Of a stretch of 64,000 nucleotides of DNA, positions 29,120 to 39,720 are shown piece after piece. The stretch spans positions 107,147-171,146 of the forward strand of contig NZ_FCNX02000018.1 of the NCBI RefSeq assembly GCF_001544835.2, given 5' to 3'. The translations under genes were made by a program, and so were the position numbers. A model generated the notes under the pieces. It did no database searches. It saw only the letters and a list, made by a program, of their open reading frames with translations, and was not told the DNA's origin. This DNA comes from Caballeronia fortuita. Lineage in GTDB: Bacteria; Pseudomonadota; Gammaproteobacteria; Burkholderiales; Burkholderiaceae. Position 1 is the stretch's first letter. The number at the start of each line of letters is the position of its first letter.

Positions 29120-29414
29120 ATCTCTCTCTAGGGGTTCGTTGCAGCTTTCGACGAGCGCGGCCCGGCTTAAGTTGCAGGCGGATCGTAGCATCGCACCAAC
29201 AAAGATAGGTCGCGCGGGCTGCGGCGGCAAACCGGACGCGCCCTTTTCGCGCATGGAACGTATAGACGACCGCGCCGCTCAAGTTTATGCACGACCGGCC
29301 GATATCGTGCTCATCCCCAACGAAACGCGTGACTGCCGTGCCGTTCATCGACCTGACTGCTGCCTTGTGCGTTCGTCCGCGCGCGCCCGCTTTCCGCATT
29401 CCGTCCTTCCGCGC

Positions 29415-30641
29415 GTGAACGTGCTCGCCGCGCACCCGGAGATCGTCGACGGCATCACGCTGCGCACGCATCTGCAACCGATCTACAGCCTGCCGCATCA
29501 GCGCGAAGTGGGCTACGAGGCGCTCCTGCGGGGCGACGCCGGCGGCGGCGCGCTCGTTGGGCCGTTCGATCTCTTCGGACGCGCGATCGTCGCGGGCGCG
29601 CTGACCGAGCTCGACCGCATGAGTCATCTCACGCATCTGCGCAACGCGGCGCCGATGCTGCCCGCTGCGCACTGGCTCTTCATCAACATCAATCCGGCGA
29701 CGTTCACCGCGCCCGGCTACGCCGCGCGGCTCGCATCCGCGACGCGCGCGGCGGGTCTCGCGCCCGAGCAACTGGTCATCGAAGTACTGGAATCCGGCGG
29801 CACGGACGTCGCGGACATCGCGCGCGCGACGCATGCGTTTCGCGCGCAAGGCTTTCTCGTCGCCGTCGACGACTTCGGCGCGGGGCATTCCAACATCGAC
29901 CGGCTGCTGACGCTGCGGCCCGATATCGTCAAACTCGATCGCAGCCTCGTGCGCGCGAAGAGCGCCCACATGCGCGACGCGCTGATGCCCAAGCTCGTCG
30001 ATCTGTTGCACGAGTCGGGCATGTTCGTCGTGGCCGAGGGTATCGAAACGGGCGAGGATCTGATGCTCGCTGCGCGCTCGAATGTAGATTTCGTGCAGGG
30101 TTATCTGCTCGGCATGCCTTCGGCGCAACTCGCCGGGCGCGGCGCGGCGACGCCGATCATCGAAGACGTGTTCGATACGCTCGCGCAGATGCGGCGCACC
30201 GAGCGCCTTGCGAGCGACCTGCTGCTCCTGCCGTATCGCGCGGGTCTCACGCACGCGGCGCGGCGTTTCGCGTCCGGCGCGACGACCGAGGCCGCATGCG
30301 CCGATCTGCTCGCGCTGCCGTGCACGCTCAGTTGCTTCTTCCTCGATCAGGCCGGGCGCGAATTTCTGCCCGGATTGGCGGGCGCGGCCGCGAAAACGCG
30401 GACGCAACGCTTCGCGCCGATCGCCGATCCGTCCACGGGGCGCTGGGACAATCGCCCGTATTTCGTCGATGCCCACGCAAAACCGCAGCAGGTCGTCACA
30501 AGCGCGCCGTATCTTTCGGTGACGGGCACGTCGCTGTGCGTGACGCTCACGATCTCGACGCAGCGCGCCTCGAAACCGGTCGTGATCGGCGCGGATCTCG
30601 ACTGGCGCAGTCTCACCGAAGAAGCGCCCGCCATTTTCTGA
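29415..30641 (+). CDS. EAL-domain c-di-GMP phosphodiesterase with C-terminal sensor-like domain
   Basis: About 408 residues. The EAL domain (about 12-245) keeps the catalytic set: YEALLRG, FININPAT, VIEVLES, VDDFGAGHSN, KLDRSLV, VAEGIET and QGYLLGM, so c-di-GMP hydrolysis to pGpG is likely. The C-terminal 165 residues (CFFLDQAGREFLPGLAG; RPYFVDA; TSAPYLSVTGTSLCVTL) resemble a PDC/Cache sensor, but with no membrane helix it must act in the cytoplasm. GTG at 29415 is the preferred start because codons upstream lose the GC-rich third position; an ATG at 29253 would add 54 residues. No operon partner. Confidence 0.85.
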   Translation: MNVLAAHPEIVDGITLRTHLQPIYSLPHQREVGYEALLRGDAGGGALVGPFDLFGRAIVAGALTELDRMSHLTHLRNAAPMLPAAHWLFININPATFTAPGYAARLASATRAAGLAPEQLVIEVLESGGTDVADIARATHAFRAQGFLVAVDDFGAGHSNIDRLLTLRPDIVKLDRSLVRAKSAHMRDALMPKLVDLLHESGMFVVAEGIETGEDLMLAARSNVDFVQGYLLGMPSAQLAGRGAATPIIEDVFDTLAQMRRTERLASDLLLLPYRAGLTHAARRFASGATTEAACADLLALPCTLSCFFLDQAGREFLPGLAGAAAKTRTQRFAPIADPSTGRWDNRPYFVDAHAKPQQVVTSAPYLSVTGTSLCVTLTISTQRASKPVVIGADLDWRSLTEEAPAIF

Positions 30642-30644
30642 GCC

Positions 30645-31634
30645 TTACGCGGTCGCGCTCTTCGCCTGCGAAATCGTTGCGGCCAGCGCCGCCGCTCCGG
30701 CCCGCAACGCCGCGAGATTGCCCGGCTCGAAGGTCCAGTGCCCCGCCGCGTTCACGACGGCCAGTTCCGCGCCCGGCCAGCGCGCCGCGAGATCGACGGC
30801 CTGATCGGCGGGGCACACCATGTCGAAGCGGCCATGCACGATCCGGCAAGGCAAATGCGCGATGCGCGCGACGAGCGGCAGAAGCGGAATCGGCGGCAGT
30901 TCGTGGGCCATGTAGTGCCGTTCGAGCAGCGCCATCGAAATGGCCGCCGCGTTGGCCTCCGCGCTCGGGCGTTTCTCCTCGTCGGCCGGTTCCCGCTCCG
31001 GCTTGTTGACGACCGAAAGCGTCGTCTCGTACTGCGTCCACGCGCGCGCGAGTCGCGTGCCGGCCTCGTCGAAGCGCGCGAGCGGCGCCTCGGTCATCTC
31101 CAGGATTTCACGCGCGTTGGCGGGACGCTTGCCGCTGGCGGCCTCGATCGCATCGAGAAATGCGCGATGCGCTTCGGGAAAGACGCGCCGCACGTCCCAC
31201 AGGAACCAGTCGATATCCTCGCGCCGCGCGAGAAAGACGCCGCGCAGCAGAAAGCCCGTGCAGCGCTCCGGATGCGCGACGCCGTATGCGAGCCCGAGCG
31301 TCGTGCCCCACGAGCCGCCGAAGATCGCCCATCGCTCGATGTTCAACGCGGCGCGCAGCTTTTCCATGTCGCCGACGAGCGCATCGATGCCGTTCGCCTC
31401 CAGCTTGCCGAACGGCGTGGACTTGCCGCAGCCGCGCTGGTCGAAGAACACGACGCGCCATGTGTCCTGCTCCAGCACCTCGGCCCATTTCACGTTCATC
31501 GCGCCGCCGGGGCCGCCGTGCACGACGAGCATCACGGGCGCATCGCGCGGACCTTGCGCGCGCCAGTAGATCGAATGACCGTCGCCCACGTCGAGCATGC
31601 CTTCGTCGAACTGCACCGGCGATTGATTTTCCAT
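30645..31634 (-). CDS. pip: Prolyl aminopeptidase (proline iminopeptidase)
   Basis: A 329-residue alpha/beta hydrolase of peptidase family S33 that cuts N-terminal proline from peptides in the cytoplasm. Seen are the oxyanion-hole motif VVHGGPGG, FFDQRGCGKS, the nucleophile elbow GGSWG, the acid in HGRFDMVCP and the His in NAAGHW. The length is close to the usual 315-330. The ATG at 31634 has TCAGGTGCA before it. Convergent with the EAL gene, only 3 bases apart. Confidence 0.93.
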   Translation of the reverse strand: MENQSPVQFDEGMLDVGDGHSIYWRAQGPRDAPVMLVVHGGPGGAMNVKWAEVLEQDTWRVVFFDQRGCGKSTPFGKLEANGIDALVGDMEKLRAALNIERWAIFGGSWGTTLGLAYGVAHPERCTGFLLRGVFLARREDIDWFLWDVRRVFPEAHRAFLDAIEAASGKRPANAREILEMTEAPLARFDEAGTRLARAWTQYETTLSVVNKPEREPADEEKRPSAEANAAAISMALLERHYMAHELPPIPLLPLVARIAHLPCRIVHGRFDMVCPADQAVDLAARWPGAELAVVNAAGHWTFEPGNLAALRAGAAALAATISQAKSATA

Positions 31635-31764
31635 TGCACCTGATCCTTGCTGTGTGTTTCGTCGGGCTCCATTGTTGCATCGCTTCGATGACGCCGCATG
31701 ACGCGCGATGCCGTATGCTTGCGGATTCCGCCGTTCGTCACCCACCTGTCATCTTTCGAATCCG

Positions 31765-32478
31765 ATGCGACGCACCCTCGTCAAGTGGCTCTTTGCAACC
31801 TATCTGCTGGGCAGCGGCATCGTCTGGTCGATTCTGATCCTGCCGCTCTTTCCGTTCCTCGGCCGCAACGGGCGTTACCGGCTCGCGAAGCTCTGGTGCG
31901 GCGGCGTCGTCACGATGATGCGCGTCATCACCGGCGTCACGTGCTCGGTCGAAGGTCTCGAACATCTGCCCGACGGGCCATGCATCATCCTGTCGCGCCA
32001 TGAATCGACGTGGGAAACGCTGACGTTCATGGCGCTCTTTCCGCGTCGCATCAGCTTCGTGTTCAAGCACGAGCTCATGAACATTCCGTTTTTCGGCTGG
32101 GTCTTGCGCGGCCTCGACATGGTGAGTCTCGATCGCGGCTCGATCCGTCAGGCGCACACGGCGGTGACGCGCGAATGCGCCGCGCGGCTGAAGAAAGGCG
32201 ATTCGGTCGTGATCTTCCCGGAAGGCACGCGCGTCGCGCACGACGCGCCGCTCAAGCTGGCGTCGGGCGGCGTGCGCCTCGCGTGCGCGACGAAGGTGCC
32301 GGTGGTGCCCGTCGTGCACGACGCGGGCAAGGTGTGGCCGGCGAAAGGCTGGCCCGATCACGGCGGGCATATCCGCGTGATCGTCACGCCCTGTCTGCCG
32401 CTCGATTGCGAGATTCCGCAGGAACTGAACCGTCTCGCGCAGTCGCAGATGGACGTGGCGCTGGCCGAACTGCGCTAG
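31765..32478 (+). CDS. plsC: 1-acyl-sn-glycerol-3-phosphate acyltransferase
   Basis: A 237-residue PlsC-family enzyme that acylates lysophosphatidate to phosphatidate at the inner membrane. One N-terminal helix (about 8-30) anchors it. The HX4D motif I appears as RHESTWET (His plus Glu instead of Asp), followed by VSLDRGS and the substrate motif FPEGTR at about 148-153, then VPVVPVVHD. The HX4E variant is also known in related proteobacterial PlsC proteins. The ATG at 31765 gives the normal length; the frame is open upstream but starts before the divergent pip promoter. Confidence 0.9.
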   Translation: MRRTLVKWLFATYLLGSGIVWSILILPLFPFLGRNGRYRLAKLWCGGVVTMMRVITGVTCSVEGLEHLPDGPCIILSRHESTWETLTFMALFPRRISFVFKHELMNIPFFGWVLRGLDMVSLDRGSIRQAHTAVTRECAARLKKGDSVVIFPEGTRVAHDAPLKLASGGVRLACATKVPVVPVVHDAGKVWPAKGWPDHGGHIRVIVTPCLPLDCEIPQELNRLAQSQMDVALAELR

Positions 32479-32484
32479 ACGCGC

Positions 32485-32853
32485 TCAGTAGAGCGGCCGC
32501 TTTTTCGCGGCGCACAGGCGGTTCACCGCCGCGACGAGCGTGCCCATATCGACAGGCTTGCGCAAATATCCGTCGTAGCTGACGAAGGCCGGCGGATTCG
32601 GGTGCCCCGAAATCATCAGGAAAGGAATGTGCGCGAGCGCCGCGTCGTTCTTCATCGTCTGGCAAAGGAGCGCGCCGCCCAGGCCCGGCATCATCCAGTC
32701 CGATACGACGATGTCCACGCGCTCTTCGCTGAGTATCGTCAACGCTCTGTTGCCGTCGAAAGCGCATAAGACGTTGCAATCCTCGCCTTGCATGCAGAGG
32801 GTCCAGGCTTCGATGGTGGCGGGATCGTCGTCGACGAGCAATACAGTCTTCAT
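32485..32853 (-). CDS. Orphan CheY-like response regulator
   Basis: A 122-residue single receiver domain. The acidic pocket DDD is at residues 8-10, the phosphoacceptor Asp51 lies in VSDWMMPG, a Ser of the T/S switch lies in LMISGHP, and Lys98 or so is in LRKPV. There is no output domain and no histidine kinase gene nearby, so it probably acts by protein contact in a phosphorelay or chemotaxis-like complex. It contains two Cys residues in the first half (CMQGEDC), unusual for a receiver. Convergent with plsC, 6 bases apart. Confidence 0.88.
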   Translation of the reverse strand: MKTVLLVDDDPATIEAWTLCMQGEDCNVLCAFDGNRALTILSEERVDIVVSDWMMPGLGGALLCQTMKNDAALAHIPFLMISGHPNPPAFVSYDGYLRKPVDMGTLVAAVNRLCAAKKRPLY

Positions 32854-33053
32854 CTTGCGAACATGTTCGAGTGCGGCGCGTACGTGCGGCGGGGGTCAAT
32901 GACGAGGGCTGCGGACAACGTGGGATGTGACCGCCGCCATCGGCGAATGTTGCAGTCACTTCGTACCCGCGTTTTTGTCATAGTATTTCTTTCCCGCGAA
33001 ATCTGCGCGGTAAATGCTGCCTCAGCAACTTGCGCGCCGCCCGCTCGCACCGG

Positions 33054-33992
33054 TCATTTGCGCCCGGCGCGCGAGCGGCCCGCCTCGCGCAACGCATCGA
33101 CGAGCGTTTCCTCGACCGGCGTGCGCGCGGCATCGTTGCGGCGGATCAGGCCGATGGGCTCGTCGGTGCCCGCGAAGGGCATCGGCAGGGCGGTGAGCAG
33201 TCCGAGCGCGATGTCCTGCTCGACCGCGCCTGCCGGCACGAACCACACGGCGTCGTTGTTCATCGCGAGCGCGCGCCCGAGCGACACCGACAAGGTTTCG
33301 ACGAGCGCCGTCAGCGCGTGCGCGCCGAACGCGGTCAGCACGCTTTCCGCCGACTGACGGATCAGCGTGCCGAACGGCGGCACGACGATCACGAAACGCG
33401 CGAGCAGCGCGGGCGTGAGCGGCGTTTCCAGCGTGAGCGGATGCTCGCGGCGCACCACGACCGCGAGCGGCTCGCGATAGATCTGCTCGAACGACAAGCC
33501 GTGCATCGCTTCCGGCTCGGACAGCCGCCCGACGACGAGGTCGACATCGCCCGCCTTCAGCTTTTCCAGCAGCAGCGCGTTGGAATCCGTCCAGACGGAC
33601 AGCGACACTGCCGGCCATTGCTGCCGGAACGCGCTCAGCGCGGGCGACAGCAGCACCGGCGCGACCGTCGGCAGAATGCCGATCGCGATCGATCCCGGCA
33701 CGTCGCCGCGTTCCCGCAACAGCATGTCGACGCCTTCGCGCAAGGATGCGACGCACGCGCTCGCGTGCGGCGCGAAAAGCCGCCCTTCGCGCGTCGGCAC
33801 CGCGCCGCGCCGTCCGCGCTCGAAGAGCCGCACGCCTAAAATGGATTCGAGTTCGCCGATCGTTTTCGACACGGCGGGCTGCGTGATCGACAGGCTATCG
33901 GCGGCCCGCTGCACGCTGCCGAGCTGCGTGACGGCCAGAAAACACTGCAGATGCCGGAACTTGACGCGGGTGTTGGTGAAGTCGGTATCCAT
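33054..33992 (-). CDS. pcaQ: LysR-family regulator PcaQ
   Basis: A 312-residue LysR regulator (HTH in residues 10-68: VKFRHLQCFLAVTQLGSVQR, SITQPAVSKTIGELE; effector domain about 95-300). Divergent from pcaHG with a 115-base gap, as for PcaQ of rhizobia and Burkholderia, which activates pcaHG in response to beta-carboxy-muconate. The assignment rests on family resemblance (GbpR/PcaQ group) plus position. The start is ATG at 33992. Confidence 0.9.
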   Translation of the reverse strand: MDTDFTNTRVKFRHLQCFLAVTQLGSVQRAADSLSITQPAVSKTIGELESILGVRLFERGRRGAVPTREGRLFAPHASACVASLREGVDMLLRERGDVPGSIAIGILPTVAPVLLSPALSAFRQQWPAVSLSVWTDSNALLLEKLKAGDVDLVVGRLSEPEAMHGLSFEQIYREPLAVVVRREHPLTLETPLTPALLARFVIVVPPFGTLIRQSAESVLTAFGAHALTALVETLSVSLGRALAMNNDAVWFVPAGAVEQDIALGLLTALPMPFAGTDEPIGLIRRNDAARTPVEETLVDALREAGRSRAGRK

Positions 33993-34003
33993 TACGATCC
34001 GTT

Positions 34004-34043
34004 ATGCAAGATGGCACGAAACATCATTTTCCATAACTTGCAT
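34004..34043. promoter_or_regulatory. Inverted repeat in pcaQ-pcaH gap, candidate PcaQ site
   Basis: ATGCAAG (34004-34010) and CTTGCAT (34037-34043) form a 7-base inverted repeat; GTTATG and CATAAC occur beside the arms. A TATAAA hexamer at 34049-34054 is a good -10 for pcaH just downstream. LysR activators usually bind such sites upstream of the -35. Confidence 0.5.
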
Positions 34044-34107
34044 CGTTCTATAAAGTAGCCGTCAGAAACATCCTATTCAACTTCCACAAATACAGGAGAC
34101 AGTCGAC

Positions 34108-34809
34108 ATGACCTCCCCCATCCTCACACCGCGCGATTGGGAATCTCATCCCGCGTATCTGTCGCCCGGTTACCGGTCGTCGATACTGCGCAGTCCGGGT
34201 TCCCCGCTGATTCCGCTCAAGGAGAACCTGCGCAATCGCCGCGTGCCGGTTTACGGTGCTGACGATCTGGGCGTGCTCGACAACGACCTCACGCGCAACG
34301 CCGCGAAAAACGGCGAACCGCTCGGCGAGCGCATCATCGTGACGGGCCGCGTGCTCGACGAAGGCGGCCGCCCGGTGCGCAACACGCTCGTGGAAGTGTG
34401 GCAGGCGAACGCGGCGGGCCGCTACGTGCACAAGGCCGATCAGCACGATGCGCCGCTCGATCCGAACTTCCTCGGCGCGGGCCGCTGCCTGACGGACGAC
34501 GACGGCCGCTATCGCTTCATGACGATCAAGCCGGGCGCGTATCCGTGGGGCAATCACCCGAACGCGTGGCGTCCGCAGCACATTCATTTCTCGCTCTTCG
34601 GCGAGTACTTCGGTTCGCGCCTCGTCACGCAGATGTACTTCCCCGGCGATCCGCTGCTCGATCTCGATCCGATCTATCAGGGCATTCCCGAGCACGCGCG
34701 CAAACGTCTCGTCTCGTCCTTCTCGATCGACACGACGCAGGAAAACTACGCGCTCGGCTACGAATTCGACATCGTGCTGCGCGGTCCGGACCAAACGCCG
34801 ACGGAGTAA
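34108..34809 (+). CDS. pcaH: Protocatechuate 3,4-dioxygenase beta subunit
   Basis: A 233-residue intradiol dioxygenase subunit that binds the catalytic Fe(III). The four iron ligands can be matched: Tyr in GRYVHKAD, Tyr in PGAYPWGN, and the two His in RPQHIHFSLFG. With PcaG it opens protocatechuate to 3-carboxy-cis,cis-muconate, the entry step of the beta-ketoadipate pathway. Other pca genes are not in the window. The ATG at 34108 follows CAGGAGAC. pcaG starts 7 bases downstream. Confidence 0.96.
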   Translation: MTSPILTPRDWESHPAYLSPGYRSSILRSPGSPLIPLKENLRNRRVPVYGADDLGVLDNDLTRNAAKNGEPLGERIIVTGRVLDEGGRPVRNTLVEVWQANAAGRYVHKADQHDAPLDPNFLGAGRCLTDDDGRYRFMTIKPGAYPWGNHPNAWRPQHIHFSLFGEYFGSRLVTQMYFPGDPLLDLDPIYQGIPEHARKRLVSSFSIDTTQENYALGYEFDIVLRGPDQTPTE

Positions 34810-34816
34810 AACGAAC

Positions 34817-35425
34817 ATGACCACGCTGAAACAGACCCCATCGCAGACCGTCGGACCGTACTTCGCTTACGGCCTCGTTCCCGAGCAGTACAACTTCGAC
34901 CTGAAAAGCCTCTTCACCGCGTCCGCCGCGGATCGTGAGGTGCCGGGCGAGCATATTTCCATCGTCGGCAACGTGTTCGACGCCGAAGGCAAGCCCGTCA
35001 ACGACGCGCTGATCGAAATCGCTCAAGCGGATGCCAACGGCCGCTACGTGCAAAGCGTGCAGGAAGCGCGCGAGTCGGGCTTTCGCGGTTTCGCGCGCTG
35101 CGGCACCGGCACGGATCCGAAGCTGCGCTTCATCTTCGATACGGTGAAGCCGGGCGCCACCGCCGACGATTCCGCGCCGCACATCGACGTCATCGTGCTG
35201 ATGCGCGGCATGCTGCTGCACACCTACACGCGCATTTATTTCGACGACGAAACCGACGCCAACGCGAAGGACACCGTGCTGCAAAGCGTGCCGGCCGAGC
35301 GCCGTCACACGCTGATCGCGAAGTGCGAAGCGGGCGCGTCGGCGAAACCGGGATCGTCGGGCACGATTTATCGATTCGATATCAATCTGCGCGGGCCGAA
35401 CGAGACGGTTTTCTTCGACCTGTAA
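34817..35425 (+). CDS. pcaG: Protocatechuate 3,4-dioxygenase alpha subunit
   Basis: A 202-residue structural partner of PcaH. The start TPSQTVGPYFAYGL and the later APHIDVIVLMRGMLLHTYTR segments are typical for PcaG. It lacks the beta-subunit iron ligands, as expected, and contributes to the substrate pocket and the (alpha-beta) assembly. A terminator follows 30 bases after the stop. Confidence 0.96.
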   Translation: MTTLKQTPSQTVGPYFAYGLVPEQYNFDLKSLFTASAADREVPGEHISIVGNVFDAEGKPVNDALIEIAQADANGRYVQSVQEARESGFRGFARCGTGTDPKLRFIFDTVKPGATADDSAPHIDVIVLMRGMLLHTYTRIYFDDETDANAKDTVLQSVPAERRHTLIAKCEAGASAKPGSSGTIYRFDINLRGPNETVFFDL

Positions 35426-35454
35426 GGTTTCTCGCGGCAGTTGCAGGCAACGAG

Positions 35455-35500
35455 GGCGTCCGGCACTGCGCTATAGTGTCGGACGCCTTTCGTCTTTTTC
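35455..35500 (+). terminator. Rho-independent terminator after pcaHG
   Basis: GGCGTCCG and CGGACGCC pair, extended by CACT/AGTG to a stem of about 13 bp with a seven-base loop, followed by TTTCGTCTTTTTC. The next gene starts 14 bases further on. Confidence 0.85.
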
Positions 35501-35513
35501 TTCGCTTTCCCCC

Positions 35514-35819
35514 ATGTCCGACGCCTCCACGCCCAGCCCGCTCTATGTCAAGCTCCTCGCCGAAACCGCCCAGATAGGCTGGTCCGAACTGGAACGCTTT
35601 TTCGCGCAGGGCAAGCTGATCTGGGTGCGGGGCGATATCGATCTCGTGAGCGTTGCGGAAGCCATCGCCAACGACGACAAGCAGCAGGTCGCGCAATGGC
35701 TTTCGGCAGGTCATGTCGAACGCATGCAGGCCGAAACCGCCGCCGATCTCGCCGCGCGCGATCCCGAACTATGGGCGGTGGTGCTGTCGCCGTGGGTGTG
35801 CGTGCAGGAGCGCGGCTGA
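35514..35819 (+). CDS. DUF2288-family protein
   Basis: A 101-residue soluble protein matching DUF2288: ETAQIGWSELERFFAQGKLI, VSVAEAIANDDKQQVAQWLS and the ending LWAVVLSPWVCVQE. The family is common in proteobacteria and has no established function. The ATG at 35514 lies just after the pcaHG terminator; no obvious Shine-Dalgarno (CTTTCCCCC precedes it), so it may have its own promoter or weak translation. Confidence 0.85.
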   Translation: MSDASTPSPLYVKLLAETAQIGWSELERFFAQGKLIWVRGDIDLVSVAEAIANDDKQQVAQWLSAGHVERMQAETAADLAARDPELWAVVLSPWVCVQERG

Positions 35820-35918
35820 ACGCGTCAATCGCGCTCTCGCGCGCGAGCGGGACGCATGCGCCGTACGTCGAAGGCGCCAGCGCGCGTTCGACGCGACACC
35901 GCAGTAAACGCTAATGCG

Positions 35919-37007
35919 CTAACCGCGGTTGTCGACATAACCCGTCCATAGCACAACGAGAATCGTCATCAGCGCCGGGCCGATAAAAAGGCCGATCAGC
36001 CCGAACGTTTCCGCGCCGCCGAGAATGCCGAAGAGCACGAGCAGAAACGGCAGCCGCGTCGAGCCGCCGATCAGCACCGGCCGCACGAAGTGCTCCGCCA
36101 CGAACACGACGATCAGCCCGAACGCGGCGACGCAGGCCGCCGCCACCACCGAGCCTTGCGCGAGCAGCCACAGCGCCGCGCCAAGAAACACGATCGGCGC
36201 GCAGAAAGGCAGCATCGCCGCGACGGCGGTCAGCATGCCGAGCAGCGTGGCGTGCGGCACGCCCGCGATCGCGTAGGCAACCGCGAGCAGCGCGCCCTCG
36301 CCCAGCCCGACGACGACCAGGCCCACCACCGTGCTGCGCACCGATTCCGCCATGCGCCTGATGAGCGCGGCGCCATCCTGACCGAAGGCGCGGCGCGAGC
36401 CCGCGAGCAGTTGTTCGCCGAGCTTCGAGCCTGCAAGAAAGATGAAAAAGAGCGTCATCAGCATGAAGCCGAAAATGACGAGGCCATGCACCACACGCCC
36501 GCCGAAGTGCCGCGTCATCGCGACGACCGTCCCGCTGTGCAGACCCTTCACCGCGGGCGACGCTTCGAGCGGCGTCGCGAGATTCTGCTGCCACCAGCGC
36601 GCGACCTGCTGCGAGCCCATCGGCAGATGGTCGATGAACGCGGGCATCGGAATGCCGGTGCGCAGCACGTCGTGGAACCAATGAAGCATGTCGTGCGCTT
36701 CGGCCGCCGTCTGCGCCGCGACGATGAAAAACGGCACGACGAACAGCAGGCCGATGGCCGCCGTCAGCGCGACCGCGAGCACGTTGTGATGCCGCTTGAA
36801 GAACGGCCGGCGCTCGAGCCAGCCGAAAGCCGGCCAGAGCGCGATAGCGATGACGATCGCCCACACGACCGCCGGAATGAACGTGCGCGCCGTGTAAAGT
36901 GCAACCAGCACGAGCACGGCATAGAGCGCGGCGGAAGCGGTGCGCTGCATCTTGCGCGTGCGCTCGGATGCGTCCGGTGTCGGTTCGTTGCGCGGCTGGA
37001 TCGGCAT
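35919..37007 (-). CDS. AI-2E family transporter (PerM/YdiK-like)
   Basis: A 362-residue inner-membrane protein with eight predicted helices, arranged as an N-terminal group (about 25-90), a large middle loop (HWFHDVLRTGIPMPAFIDHL) and a C-terminal block (GLGEGALLAVAYAIAGVPHA; ILGGAETFGLIGLFIGPALM). The C-terminal signature GxxGxFxGP is clear. The family covers TqsA-like exporters and Na+/H+ antiporters, so the substrate is open. The ATG at 37007 was chosen; 13 residues more are possible. Single cistron. Confidence 0.9.
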   Translation of the reverse strand: MPIQPRNEPTPDASERTRKMQRTASAALYAVLVLVALYTARTFIPAVVWAIVIAIALWPAFGWLERRPFFKRHHNVLAVALTAAIGLLFVVPFFIVAAQTAAEAHDMLHWFHDVLRTGIPMPAFIDHLPMGSQQVARWWQQNLATPLEASPAVKGLHSGTVVAMTRHFGGRVVHGLVIFGFMLMTLFFIFLAGSKLGEQLLAGSRRAFGQDGAALIRRMAESVRSTVVGLVVVGLGEGALLAVAYAIAGVPHATLLGMLTAVAAMLPFCAPIVFLGAALWLLAQGSVVAAACVAAFGLIVVFVAEHFVRPVLIGGSTRLPFLLVLFGILGGAETFGLIGLFIGPALMTILVVLWTGYVDNRG

Positions 37008-37182
37008 GAAAGAAAGTTCCCGTTCGTGATGGACGACGATCCTCAAGAAGTGAATCGCTCGCCAGCATTGTAATCACGCACGAACCATTCCACTCGATGT
37101 GAACAGTCAGGCAACGTTCTTTACAGAAGGCACGTTTCGCGCTCCCTATAATCGAGGCACATATCGACGCAGGGATCGTGCA

Positions 37183-37699
37183 ATGACGGACAGAGCTTCA
37201 CTGACCACGATGGGCGCATGCCTGTTGCTCGCGCTGCTTGCCGGATGTTCGACCGGCCTCAATCGATCGAAGGAAGATCGGTTGAACGCGCAATACGGCA
37301 TCGTCATGTTGCCGGTCAAGGGAGGCGTGGAGATGCGCCTGCCCGAAGCGCCGCTCTTCGATACCGACGAGTCGGCTCTTCGCGACACCCAGTCGCCGGT
37401 GCTCGATCGCGCCGCGCAAGTATTGAAGCGCAGCATGCGGCCCGTGCTGATCGAAGGCCACACCGACAACGAAGGCTCGCTTGCGTATAACCGCACGCTG
37501 TCGGCGGCACGCGCGGAGACCGTCGCACAGGCGTTGATCGCGCGCGGCGTACCCGCAGAACGCATCACGACGAAGGGCATGGCATACCTGCGCCCGATCG
37601 CATCCAACGCCACGCGCGAAGGACGCGCATTGAACCGGCGCGTGGAGATTCTCGTGCGCGCCGAGAACGAAGAAACGCTGCTCGGCGCGCCCGCGAAGG

Positions 37700-37710
<11 letters not shown>
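37183..37710 (+). CDS. OmpA-family lipoprotein
   Basis: A 175-residue lipoprotein with a type II signal peptide (lipobox LLAGC, Cys22 modified) and a C-terminal OmpA peptidoglycan-binding domain (about 70-165; VLIEGHTDNEGSLAYNRTLS, RGVPAERITTKGM, NRRVEIL). The N of the HTDN motif and the NRRVEI Arg match diaminopimelate-binding positions. Likely in the outer membrane, tethering it to peptidoglycan. The ATG at 37183 follows CAGGGATC. Its end overlaps the convergent mccA by 11 bases. Confidence 0.9.
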
Positions 37711-39703
<1,993 letters not shown>

Positions 39704-39720
39704 GGCGTTACATCCGTGGG

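Noticed and set aside
29094..29414. N-terminal extension of the EAL protein
   Set aside because: The codons before 29415 lose the GC-rich third position and overlap the promoter of the divergent gene at 29119.
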